From NCBI GenBank assembly GCA_946222995.1, contig CAMIOS010000001.1:124001-188000 (forward strand): 64,000 nucleotides of DNA, in the 5' to 3' direction. Source of the DNA: an uncultured Enhydrobacter sp. Its GTDB lineage: Bacteria > Pseudomonadota > Gammaproteobacteria > Pseudomonadales > Moraxellaceae. Every line of letters starts with the position of its first letter. Within the stretch, counting starts at the first letter, position 1. This document shows, one piece after another, positions 24,622 to 34,114 of this stretch. The notes under the pieces are model-generated. The model was not told the DNA's origin, made no database searches, and saw nothing but the letters and a program-made list of their open reading frames with translations. The position numbers and the translations under genes were made by a program.

Positions 24622-27600
24622 ATGCTAACCATTGTCCAAAGTAATAAAATCGAAACGCTGTTTGATGAGTTATTACAGCGCTATGCAAAAAAAGCGGATA
24701 CCCAAACGGTATTTGAGCCATTTAATGTCATCGTGCCGTCTAAGGTGATGGGTGAATGGCTCAAAAAACAAGTCGCTGACCAAACAGGGATTAGTACCTT
24801 AGTAACCACCGAGTTTTGGGGACGGTTTTTTATTGGGCTGATGCAGCGGGTACTTCGCAGTTATGCCTATTATCGGGAGGATGTGCTGGCGGTGCCTGAT
24901 GTGGCGATGTTGTCGCGCAATATTATGCAGTGGCAGATTTTTGGTTTTATCAGTGCCAATCAAGCCCAAATTATGGCAGACGAAAGCCACCCATTGTATC
25001 CATTTGTCTATCCGTTAGTAACCCAAGAAGCATTTGTGCGCACTAGTCAAGCAGAAATTACCTTGGATGTGGATGATGAGGTTTTGGCAAAGTCGGTAAT
25101 GACAGGATTTGATAATCGCTCGTTTTTGGCAAATGCTAGCTTGACTGACCAAGCCCATACCCGTAGCCAAGACCAACGGCTGTGGCAGCTTGCCACGGAT
25201 ATGGCAACCATGCTAAATCGGTATATGACTTATCGTCCGCTTTGGCTTGAGGCGTGGGGCAACAATCAGTCGATTGATGTCAAACAAATGATAGATGCCA
25301 AAGATAGCTTACATAATCGGATGCAGGGTCGCTATGGCGACAATGCGGTTATCACGCCTGAGTGGTTGGTCGAGCATTACCAAGCGCTAGAAGTGGCACA
25401 ACGCTATTTGTGGCAAACCCTGTTTGATGCCGACTATCGTTATCGTGAGGCATTGCAAGCCCAGTTTTGGCAGGCATTGCACGATAAAGACGAGCGGATT
25501 GCCAGCGTGTGTCGCGATCGCATACCCAAACAGTTGATTTTATTTACCATTCAACAGCTTCCCCCCACCGAATTGCTGGATTTGCAAAAAATGGGCGAAC
25601 TGACCGAGGTGGTGTTATTACATTTTAACCCGTCAGAGCAGTTTTGGGCAGATATTGTTGATAAAAATTGGCTGATGCAACAACAGTTTAACTTATCATC
25701 AGACCCAGCGGCAAAACAAGCCGCTATTTTATACCTTAAAGACTATGGGCACACTTTATTATCGCGGTTTGGTAAACAATCTCGAGAGGTGTTTGCCATG
25801 CTTGCCAATCTATCGGGCAACGAATATGGCAAAGTCATGTGGCAGGATAGATTTGTTACCAATGATCAGCCAGACACCCTTTTAGCTCAACTTCAGCAAG
25901 ATATTTTAATGCTGGAAGAAAGCAATACAGCACAGAAAGTCAATGAAATGCTGGCACTTGAGCATCAACAAACCGATAGCGAACAGCGACAAGCCTTACA
26001 AAAAATTCAACAGTTGGGCTTGGCAAATAACCAAGCGTTGCAAAAAATTGTACAAAAATTAGAGAATGAGCTTAACCAACAAAACCATCATAACCGTGCC
26101 TGGCAAGGTCAACGTTTGCTTGATAGTAGTTTATCGATTCATGCGTGTCATAGTTTTGTCCGCCAGCTTGAGGTGTTGCGTATGATGGTGGTCGGTTGGC
26201 TTAATCACACCGATAAAGCTGCTAGCGATGAGCAGGATGAGCGCAAATTATCCGATATTTTGGTGTTGCTGCCCGATATCGAAGCCCAGCAGAGCGTGAT
26301 AGAAGCGATTTTTCCCAAAGGTGTTGGGGCAGATGGCTACACCTTGCCTGCCAAGGTGACAGGTGTGGTGGGTAAAGAAATTAACCAGCTATGGCAAGCG
26401 ATTGTCGGCTATTTTCAATTGCTAAACCGCACCGGCGCACGTTTTGGCAAAGCTGAAGTGTTTGACTGGTTATTATTACCGCCATTGTATGAAAGCTTTG
26501 GGCTAACCTTGGAGCAAATGAACCGAGGCTGTGAGCTACTAGAGCAAGCAGGATTTATTCGAGGTTTTGATGAACACCACTTAAGCCAGACCTTACACCA
26601 AGCCGATGATGACTATCGCTATAGCTTTGCCTACGCGCTTGAAAGGCTGGTGGCAGGCGTGATGATGCCACAGGCTTCACAGGTACGCTTTGGCAGTTAT
26701 GTCAATCGTTATGGCGAACAAGAACAAATCAAGCCTTTGGATAACGTGAGCATGGAGGATGCAGCAGTGGTGGCAGTACTGTGTGATATTTACCAAACGC
26801 TCGAACAATATCGCAACTTAGGAAAACAGACCGCCACTGTTGCCGAATGGTTATCACGCATTGAGGCATTAATACAGCAAAAATTTAGTATATTTAATCA
26901 AACCAATGCGTGGCTTGCGATTTTTTCTGCCCAAAATGAGCTAAAAAATACCATTGAAGCCAACCAACGCCAACAAGCTGCGTTGACAAGGCATGCTTTA
27001 CCCCAATCTAACCCCAAAGTTAATTTAGCACCATCTAATCTAGCCAGCCATACCGAGCAGTTACCACTTAAGCTAAATTTTGTATTAGAAAGTATTGCCG
27101 AGCAATTGGTCAGCCAACAGGTGAGCGCTGAACCATCGGGGGTGATTACCTTTGCCCGAATGGGGGCGGTGCGCAATCTGCCTTATAAGCTCGTGGTTAT
27201 GCTCAATCTAAACTTGACTGATTTTCCGCAGCGAGAGCCGATAAACCGCTATAGTCTGATTCAAGCAGGTTTACCGGTGCGGGGTGACCGCTTTCGAGAG
27301 GATGATGATTTAGGGGCATTTTTGGACGCGCTACTGTGTGCCAAACAAGCGTGTTGGCTGTTTTATAATGGCAATAGCAATACGGACACCCACGAGCATT
27401 TGCCAGCCAGCCCGGTGCAAGAATTACTCAGCTTTTTACAAACCGAAGTGCAATGGCAAAGTGAAGACGAGCCACAAAATAGCCTAAGTAAAAAATATTC
27501 ATCAGTACAGACACTCACCTTTAATCAAAAAGTTGAACAATATTTGGTCACCCATCATCCTGCGTTACCTTTTGATAAAGACTATTTTCAGCTTGTCTAT

Positions 27601-29172
27601 GACAATGGTAATGACAATGACCCTACCTATGAACAACAGCAAATCATTCGTAAAGCCAAAGCCGCGCTATACCCGCCTGCGCCGATTTGGCATAACTTAT
27701 ATACCGAACTTAGCCATGACAAACAAGCAGCCCTTAGCGAAAAGGTAAAAATTTGGCAAAAACCACGCCTTAAAAAATGGTTATTACACTGGCAAACGGC
27801 TCGAAAATCGCTTGATACCGTCCATGCTGCCTCACAGCAATATGAAAATTTATCTCGCATTATCAGAGCATTACAAGATCCTGCCAAGGCATTTTTGCAA
27901 TTCCAAAATATTTATGTGCCAAATAGTCAATCGCAACAAGCCGAGCTTGAACCTGTGGTGCTAGATGGGCTCACGCGTTATCAACTAAATGCCCTGCTGC
28001 TTAACAATTTATTGGTTGAACAATCATTGCATAAGCCAGCTAACCCACCACACCAACCCCCAGCCACCCAAGTTTATAGTGAAATTTTGCCTGCAGGGGT
28101 CAACCGCTACCAAAGCCTAAGCCATCACCAACACCAATTTGTTAAACATTTAACTCAGCTAGCTGACAATCTAGTCAAGTTAGCAACTGACGAGCAACCG
28201 GTAGAAAGTGAACAAAATCTAGTAGAATTAAAGCGTTTTATCCGCGAGCATTTTGCTCAATCAACCGCCCAGCCAATGATCGCGCAACCAGACATTGTTG
28301 CGCGTTTTGCTCAGCTACTCACCGCTTGTAACGAACAACGTATTGCCATCAATCTGTTAGCAATCGATGAGAATGGCGACATTGCTATGGATAAAACAGC
28401 AAAGACAAAAGATCCCACAACCGAGCGTCAAAATAAACCTGTGTCCGAACAGGTTAAACGTTTGATTATAACAGCTCAATTGCCCACAGATGAAAACAGC
28501 CGATTTTGGTTTAACTATCTGGCAACAAGCGGTAGAGAGAAATATACGGTACAATTTTGGCTTAACCATCTGGCTTGGCAAGTTGCACGCCGCACCACGC
28601 TTGAACAAGCCGCCGCACAAGATGGGTTTTCGCTGTGGCAGTTTAGCGATAAAAAAACCTTATACCTGCCTGCCATTGATCATAAAACTGCTTATCACTG
28701 GTTGCAAGATTGGTTGATGGTATGGCAATTATCGCAACATACGGTGATAATGACACCGCCTAAGACAACAACGACATATATAGTTGCCCGCAAGCAGGCC
28801 GAGCAGCCTCAAGATATACAAGGTCAAGCAAAGCCCTCACCGAGCAAATTTATTAAAGATTGGTTTGTATCTCCTTATAACCAAGAGCCAACCGAAGACA
28901 GTATTTATTATCCGTTATGGCAATTGCTATTGGCAGATAAAAAACCAAGTGTGATTTTACCGTTTTTAGACACGGTAGGGACGTTGTTGTATGAACCTTT
29001 AATCGCGCATCAAGTTGACCTATTTGCCCAAAGTACAAGTGAAGCGCAAACAAAAAGTGACAACGCAATAAGTGACAACGCGATGCAAGCTGACCCAACA
29101 GCACCCAAACCTAAAGCCAAATCCAAAACTAAAACACAGACAAACTCAAAAATCCCATCAGATAAAAAATGA
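24622..29172 (+). CDS. recC: Exodeoxyribonuclease V (RecBCD) gamma subunit RecC
   Basis: The scaffold subunit of RecBCD that splits DNA strands and recognises Chi during double-strand-break repair. The N-terminus (VQSNKIETLFDELLQRY, FNVIVPSKVMGEWLKKQVAD) is typical, as are FSIHACHSFVRQLEVL-like and LPDIEAQQSVIEAIFP motifs of the inactive helicase core, and RFREDDDLGAFLDALLCAKQ. At 1516 aa it is about 390 residues longer than E. coli RecC (1122). Extra sequence includes Gln/Lys-rich linkers and a Lys/Thr/Pro/Ala-rich tail. One exact NSLSK repeat lies at 27477. Its TGA overlaps the recB ATG (ATGA). Confidence 0.92.
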   Translation: MLTIVQSNKIETLFDELLQRYAKKADTQTVFEPFNVIVPSKVMGEWLKKQVADQTGISTLVTTEFWGRFFIGLMQRVLRSYAYYREDVLAVPDVAMLSRNIMQWQIFGFISANQAQIMADESHPLYPFVYPLVTQEAFVRTSQAEITLDVDDEVLAKSVMTGFDNRSFLANASLTDQAHTRSQDQRLWQLATDMATMLNRYMTYRPLWLEAWGNNQSIDVKQMIDAKDSLHNRMQGRYGDNAVITPEWLVEHYQALEVAQRYLWQTLFDADYRYREALQAQFWQALHDKDERIASVCRDRIPKQLILFTIQQLPPTELLDLQKMGELTEVVLLHFNPSEQFWADIVDKNWLMQQQFNLSSDPAAKQAAILYLKDYGHTLLSRFGKQSREVFAMLANLSGNEYGKVMWQDRFVTNDQPDTLLAQLQQDILMLEESNTAQKVNEMLALEHQQTDSEQRQALQKIQQLGLANNQALQKIVQKLENELNQQNHHNRAWQGQRLLDSSLSIHACHSFVRQLEVLRMMVVGWLNHTDKAASDEQDERKLSDILVLLPDIEAQQSVIEAIFPKGVGADGYTLPAKVTGVVGKEINQLWQAIVGYFQLLNRTGARFGKAEVFDWLLLPPLYESFGLTLEQMNRGCELLEQAGFIRGFDEHHLSQTLHQADDDYRYSFAYALERLVAGVMMPQASQVRFGSYVNRYGEQEQIKPLDNVSMEDAAVVAVLCDIYQTLEQYRNLGKQTATVAEWLSRIEALIQQKFSIFNQTNAWLAIFSAQNELKNTIEANQRQQAALTRHALPQSNPKVNLAPSNLASHTEQLPLKLNFVLESIAEQLVSQQVSAEPSGVITFARMGAVRNLPYKLVVMLNLNLTDFPQREPINRYSLIQAGLPVRGDRFREDDDLGAFLDALLCAKQACWLFYNGNSNTDTHEHLPASPVQELLSFLQTEVQWQSEDEPQNSLSKKYSSVQTLTFNQKVEQYLVTHHPALPFDKDYFQLVYDNGNDNDPTYEQQQIIRKAKAALYPPAPIWHNLYTELSHDKQAALSEKVKIWQKPRLKKWLLHWQTARKSLDTVHAASQQYENLSRIIRALQDPAKAFLQFQNIYVPNSQSQQAELEPVVLDGLTRYQLNALLLNNLLVEQSLHKPANPPHQPPATQVYSEILPAGVNRYQSLSHHQHQFVKHLTQLADNLVKLATDEQPVESEQNLVELKRFIREHFAQSTAQPMIAQPDIVARFAQLLTACNEQRIAINLLAIDENGDIAMDKTAKTKDPTTERQNKPVSEQVKRLIITAQLPTDENSRFWFNYLATSGREKYTVQFWLNHLAWQVARRTTLEQAAAQDGFSLWQFSDKKTLYLPAIDHKTAYHWLQDWLMVWQLSQHTVIMTPPKTTTTYIVARKQAEQPQDIQGQAKPSPSKFIKDWFVSPYNQEPTEDSIYYPLWQLLLADKKPSVILPFLDTVGTLLYEPLIAHQVDLFAQSTSEAQTKSDNAISDNAMQADPTAPKPKAKSKTKTQTNSKIPSDKK
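27477..27492 (+). repeat. 16-bp dispersed repeat, copy in recC
   Basis: AAATAGCCTAAGTAAA, in frame as N-S-L-S-K followed by K-Y-S-S, within a non-conserved stretch of RecC. Confidence 0.7.
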
Positions 29173-32100
29173 CAACCATGACAAACCAACCACTAACCAG
29201 CCTAAAAACAGATAGCTTGGATAACCAACTGCCAAGCAAACCCGCCATTGATATCGCGCTTCAAGGGCAATATTTGATTGAAGCCTCGGCAGGTACTGGT
29301 AAAACATGGACATTGACAGGCGTGGTATTACGCCTTATTGTTGAGGCAGGGTATCCATGTGAGAAAATCATTGCCACCACCTTTACCCGTAGTGCGGCAG
29401 CCGAAATGCGGCAACGTATTCGTGAGCGGCTGCAAAATTTTTATCAGCTCTTACAGGTCATCAATCATGACACCTTTTATCAGCAACATCTTCAACAACA
29501 TTACGCTAATCCCCCAGCCACTGACGCCATTGGCGCCACTGATACGGCTGATACTGCCCAAACGGCACAAACGCGCTATACCCAATTTTTGACGGCTTTT
29601 GAGACTCGTTTAAATCAATTAAATTTGGCGGATGTGTTTGCCGATGATATTAACAAACATTTGATTCAATATTTTGCCAAACAAGTTTTTGGGCTACAAG
29701 ATGACAGAGCAGACAATATAAAGAAAAAAAATAATGAACAAAATCAAACAGATATTAATGACGATACCCATGGCAAGACAGAGACGAATCCTAGCCAGCA
29801 TCGCCCGCTTGATTTTCGTATTGCGTTGCAACGCACCACGCTAGCACTAAACCAGTTGGACAAATTATTTGTCAGTACGCTTGATAGCTTGTGCCAAAAA
29901 TGGCTACGAGAATTTAGCAGTGAAACAGGATTTTCTGCCGATGTACAAATCAGCAATGACACACAAGGTATTATTTTGGGCATGATTCATGACCAGTTAC
30001 GGGCATTCTGGGCGCATATTCATGACATTGAGCCTGAAATTTATGCGTTGATGCTATCGCAAAATAAATTATCTGCAGCAAAAGATTATGTCAACGTGGT
30101 AGAAAAAGCCCTAAATTTTTATACCGCACCCATTGATGAGATTACAATCGAGCCGTTAGATTTATCTACGCTTCATCAAACGGTCAATAATATCCTTAAT
30201 TTTAAGGATGAATCATTTGAAGCTTATTACGATGTCAGTTTCCGTCAAGCCCAAAATATGACAAAAAATGGCGGGCTATTTAAGCATTTTGATAGTTTTC
30301 CCAAGTTACAACAACAATTACAAGATTTTCACATCGCTAAATTGTTTGAGTTAGACCCAAATATGATTGACTTTCTGACTGCGGTTCAGGCATTTTATGA
30401 AACGCAAAAAGGATTTAACAAAGACAGTCAAGCCGCAATCGCCAAGTTACAATCTTTTTCGGTTATTAAAGCGTTACACGATTTGGCGGTGATGCGTCAT
30501 GCTATTGTCAGTCACATTGATGGACTAAACCATTATTTTACCCAATTTATCGCTCGTTATGTGCGTGAGCAGTTGCCACAAGTGCTCGAAGCCCAACGCT
30601 TAACGACATTTTCTTTACAATTGGCTCGGCTTAATCGGGCACTAGAAGGCAAACAAGGCGAAGCGCTTGCTCGATATATCCGTTATCAATACCCAGTGGC
30701 GTTGATTGATGAATCGCAAGATATCAATACCGAGCAAGCGATTTTAATCAAACGTATTTATTTGGATAATCTTGACAGCCAGTCTAAAGATGCCAACCCA
30801 GAAAAGACGCACAAAGGCTTTTTGTTGTTAGTCGGTGACCCAAAACAAGCGATATATGGTTTTCGGGGTGGCGATGTGCAAAACTACAATACCCTCAAGC
30901 GGTTGTTTAAAGAAAAACCACTTGCGTTAACCACCAATCGGCGGTCTTCCAAAGCCTTAATTGACAGCCTAAACGCTTGGTATGGCGTCAAAAACACCGA
31001 TCATCCCAAAACTAATGAGGATGCTACAAAGGCTGACCAAGATAATGACTGGAAAAAGCTGACAAATTTTTTAGGTACCGATATTTATTATACTTATATT
31101 GATGCTGCTCGTGAACACGCCGAATTGGTCTCTGAACAAGATAGCAAACTTTCAATGCCCTCAACGCCATTGCCGACGTTTTATCAGTTGCATATTCCTT
31201 ATAAAACACCTTTGCCAGCCGCTAATGCCAGCCAAACCAATAGCGCTGACCCAGACAATGACAATGACAGTAGTAATGATCATGAGGAATTTATTGAAGC
31301 CAGTGATGCGATCGTGGCAGAGATTTTCGCATTATTTGAGCAAGGGTTGGTATTTCAAAAGCCGCTAGACGATGACAAAAAAGACAAGGACAACAAAAAA
31401 CAATCCCGCGCCTTAAGTCTTAGTGATATTTGTGTGTTAGCCACGCGGCATAAAGATTTAGATACGATCGAAAAGGTTTTACATCAACGTGGCATTGCGA
31501 CCATTCGAGGCGGTAACCAAAGCGTATTTAGCGATGTGATGGCACAGGATTTATTAGCCTTGATGCTGGCATTACTTAGCCCCTACCAAAAAAGTAAGGT
31601 TAAATCCTTATTGATGTCAAAATTTTTCCAATTAAGCTTACAACAAACCAACGATCTGTTTGAAACACAACCTCACCCTGCTCATGAAAATACGGCTGAA
31701 CCACTCGATAATGCAACACAAAATAGCGTTGCTACCGCCTTACCTCAAGCAATTGAGCGGCAAAAACTCGCCAATCATTTACAAGAGGCTTTGGTGTATG
31801 CCGGTGAGCGCTGGCAAAAAGAAGGATTTTTGGTCGCCATGCAATGGTGGCTAAACCAAGCCTTTCAAGTGGGCGATGAGACGACTCAATTAAGTTTTTG
31901 GCAACGACTGGCAAGAGATAGGGCAGGCGAGCGGTTATTGATTGATTTACGTCAATTGATTGATATTCTAGCAGAACGTTTTAGCCACCAGCAGGGTGGG
32001 CAGGGAGCGGGCGAATATCAACTGGTGGAATGGTATCAAAACCAGTTCCAAAGCGAGCCAAAAGATGAATGGGCGATTCAGCAACGCTTGCCATCAGAAC

Positions 32101-34067
32101 AGGGTGTGCAATTGATGACGATTCATCAGTCCAAAGGCTTGGAGTTTGCGATAGTATTTGTCGTGGGTTTAAGTGAGCAAATTAACACTCGCCGAGATGC
32201 CCATCATCTTTACCTTTACAGCCCTGCGAACAGTAGGGCAAATAGCTTACTTAATCGGCGATTATCCCCGATTGAAGCATCCCAAACGTTCAATTTTAAG
32301 ACGATTGAAAACGATAGCCTATACCAAGAACGTTTACGCTTGATGTATGTGGCACTGACCCGCGCGCGCGAACGCTTATATTTGATAACTACTGGTAAGG
32401 ATAAAAATTATTCAAACATACCACTTACTGCATTTATGCAAGATTGTAAAAATTTTGTGTTAAATGAATCATTGGTAAATAGAGTAGCTGTTAAAGACGT
32501 AAATAGCCTAAGTAAATTTTTTAATAACAATCAAAAACTCCAAACCAAAAAGGGAAATGAAAGCCAAAACTCAACCGACATAGGCTATCACGAACATCTA
32601 ACAGCCATCAAAAATTTGGCTTTTATAGGGTGGTCAAATACAAGCTTTACCGCCTTATCCCGCTTGATCTATACAGATAAGCTTGATAACGCCATCCATG
32701 AAGCTGACTACGATGAAATAGACAACCTAATCGAAGAATATAATGAAGCCAGTCGTTTTGTTGTTGAAAATATTGCACCAATTTCACCGATACCACCGAT
32801 TAAAGCAACTGAAGCACCCATAGCGCCAATTGATGTTATTGACCATAATGAACCACTGCAACCTCAAGCGATGGAAAACTGGCAACCGTATGATATCGAC
32901 CCCACAATGGCTGACTATCCAAATTATCTAGATGAGGTAAATGAATGGCACGATCTGTCAGATTTTGAGCCAGTCGATTTTACTATTGAAAATCTTGATA
33001 CAGATTTGATCAATGATGATTCTATAAGTTTTAACAGTAATAATCGTGATAATTTCGCTGAAGATAGCCTACCACCAAACTGGCACCAAGAACTTAGCAC
33101 ATTAACGTTAGTGGCTGATGAAGATTTTTCTTATATTGCGCCCGATAAAATGCCAGTGGTATTTGAAGAATTTGAGCCCAATTTAAATTTTGACCTGCTA
33201 CCCAGTGAAGCGGTGCAAAAGCAATTACTGCGATTTAACTTCGAAAAAGGAACCAGTGCAGGGGTGTTCTTGCATAAAGTTTTAGAAGACTTAGCGAACA
33301 GTTTTATGGATGAAGACACAATCAACCAAACCCAAGGCATGTGGCAGCCACCAAAACGTTGGGCCGTGATGATTGATAGAGCGTTACGCAAACAGCAATT
33401 GCCCAATCACTATTATTCGACCATGGCTGCAAGTGAAGGGTTGATTGGTCAACCGGACAATAATCTAGGTGAAGACGCTACAAAAAATAGCTTACAACCT
33501 CAATACTTGGCACTAAGTTTTTGGCTCAATGAAGTGATTCATACGCCGTTACTTGCCTCAAATCAACGCCCTGTTGATATCAAATTGAATCAAAAAATCG
33601 CTGAAATGGCATTTAATATGCGGCTAAACAATGAACTGTCGCTCATGTCGATCAATCAGTTATTCGCCGACTATGGCATGACGCTCAATTTGCAAGAGCA
33701 AACGCAAAAAAACAGCGTATGGCAATACCTAAAAGGGGAGATTGACTTGGTGTATCAATATGATAACAAATTTTATTTGGTGGATTATAAAAGTAATTAT
33801 CTAGGCAATACCTTTGATGATTATGCCCCAGATAGACTTAATAAAGCGATGGATGAGCATGGCTACTGGCTACAAGCAAGTATTTATCAGGTGGCTTTAC
33901 ACCGTTATTTACAATTAAGGCTACCTAATTATGATATTCATACGCATTTGGGAGCAGTGGAATATGCCTTTATTCGGGGAATGTCACCATACGCGCCCAC
34001 ACAGGGTAGGCTGGTTTGGCAACCACCGACGGACTTTATTCTTGAACTGGACAAACGATTTGGCTGA
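29169..34067 (+). CDS. recB: Exodeoxyribonuclease V (RecBCD) beta subunit RecB
   Basis: The 3'-5' UvrD-like helicase and nuclease of RecBCD. It has Walker A (EASAGTGKTWTLTG), TTFTRSAAAEMRQRI, the DE-type motif YPVALIDESQDINTEQ, GDPKQAIYGFRGGD and MTIHQSKGLEFAIVFVVG with YVALTRARERLYL. The C-terminal nuclease domain has GEIDLVY (D1526) and LVDYKSN (D1539, K1541), all catalytic residues intact. At 1632 aa it is about 450 longer than E. coli RecB. Much of the excess is a polar insertion near residue 185 and an acidic Pro/Asp/Glu-rich linker at about 1190-1320 between helicase and nuclease parts. An exact NSLSK repeat is at 32501. Confidence 0.94.
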   Translation: MTTMTNQPLTSLKTDSLDNQLPSKPAIDIALQGQYLIEASAGTGKTWTLTGVVLRLIVEAGYPCEKIIATTFTRSAAAEMRQRIRERLQNFYQLLQVINHDTFYQQHLQQHYANPPATDAIGATDTADTAQTAQTRYTQFLTAFETRLNQLNLADVFADDINKHLIQYFAKQVFGLQDDRADNIKKKNNEQNQTDINDDTHGKTETNPSQHRPLDFRIALQRTTLALNQLDKLFVSTLDSLCQKWLREFSSETGFSADVQISNDTQGIILGMIHDQLRAFWAHIHDIEPEIYALMLSQNKLSAAKDYVNVVEKALNFYTAPIDEITIEPLDLSTLHQTVNNILNFKDESFEAYYDVSFRQAQNMTKNGGLFKHFDSFPKLQQQLQDFHIAKLFELDPNMIDFLTAVQAFYETQKGFNKDSQAAIAKLQSFSVIKALHDLAVMRHAIVSHIDGLNHYFTQFIARYVREQLPQVLEAQRLTTFSLQLARLNRALEGKQGEALARYIRYQYPVALIDESQDINTEQAILIKRIYLDNLDSQSKDANPEKTHKGFLLLVGDPKQAIYGFRGGDVQNYNTLKRLFKEKPLALTTNRRSSKALIDSLNAWYGVKNTDHPKTNEDATKADQDNDWKKLTNFLGTDIYYTYIDAAREHAELVSEQDSKLSMPSTPLPTFYQLHIPYKTPLPAANASQTNSADPDNDNDSSNDHEEFIEASDAIVAEIFALFEQGLVFQKPLDDDKKDKDNKKQSRALSLSDICVLATRHKDLDTIEKVLHQRGIATIRGGNQSVFSDVMAQDLLALMLALLSPYQKSKVKSLLMSKFFQLSLQQTNDLFETQPHPAHENTAEPLDNATQNSVATALPQAIERQKLANHLQEALVYAGERWQKEGFLVAMQWWLNQAFQVGDETTQLSFWQRLARDRAGERLLIDLRQLIDILAERFSHQQGGQGAGEYQLVEWYQNQFQSEPKDEWAIQQRLPSEQGVQLMTIHQSKGLEFAIVFVVGLSEQINTRRDAHHLYLYSPANSRANSLLNRRLSPIEASQTFNFKTIENDSLYQERLRLMYVALTRARERLYLITTGKDKNYSNIPLTAFMQDCKNFVLNESLVNRVAVKDVNSLSKFFNNNQKLQTKKGNESQNSTDIGYHEHLTAIKNLAFIGWSNTSFTALSRLIYTDKLDNAIHEADYDEIDNLIEEYNEASRFVVENIAPISPIPPIKATEAPIAPIDVIDHNEPLQPQAMENWQPYDIDPTMADYPNYLDEVNEWHDLSDFEPVDFTIENLDTDLINDDSISFNSNNRDNFAEDSLPPNWHQELSTLTLVADEDFSYIAPDKMPVVFEEFEPNLNFDLLPSEAVQKQLLRFNFEKGTSAGVFLHKVLEDLANSFMDEDTINQTQGMWQPPKRWAVMIDRALRKQQLPNHYYSTMAASEGLIGQPDNNLGEDATKNSLQPQYLALSFWLNEVIHTPLLASNQRPVDIKLNQKIAEMAFNMRLNNELSLMSINQLFADYGMTLNLQEQTQKNSVWQYLKGEIDLVYQYDNKFYLVDYKSNYLGNTFDDYAPDRLNKAMDEHGYWLQASIYQVALHRYLQLRLPNYDIHTHLGAVEYAFIRGMSPYAPTQGRLVWQPPTDFILELDKRFG
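32501..32516 (+). repeat. 16-bp dispersed repeat, copy in recB
   Basis: AAATAGCCTAAGTAAA, in frame as N-S-L-S-K, at the start of the long RecB inter-domain linker. Confidence 0.7.
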
Positions 34068-34114
34068 TCAAGCCGTTTATTTATCATTTAGCAAATTACC
34101 TTAACGAGAAGAAG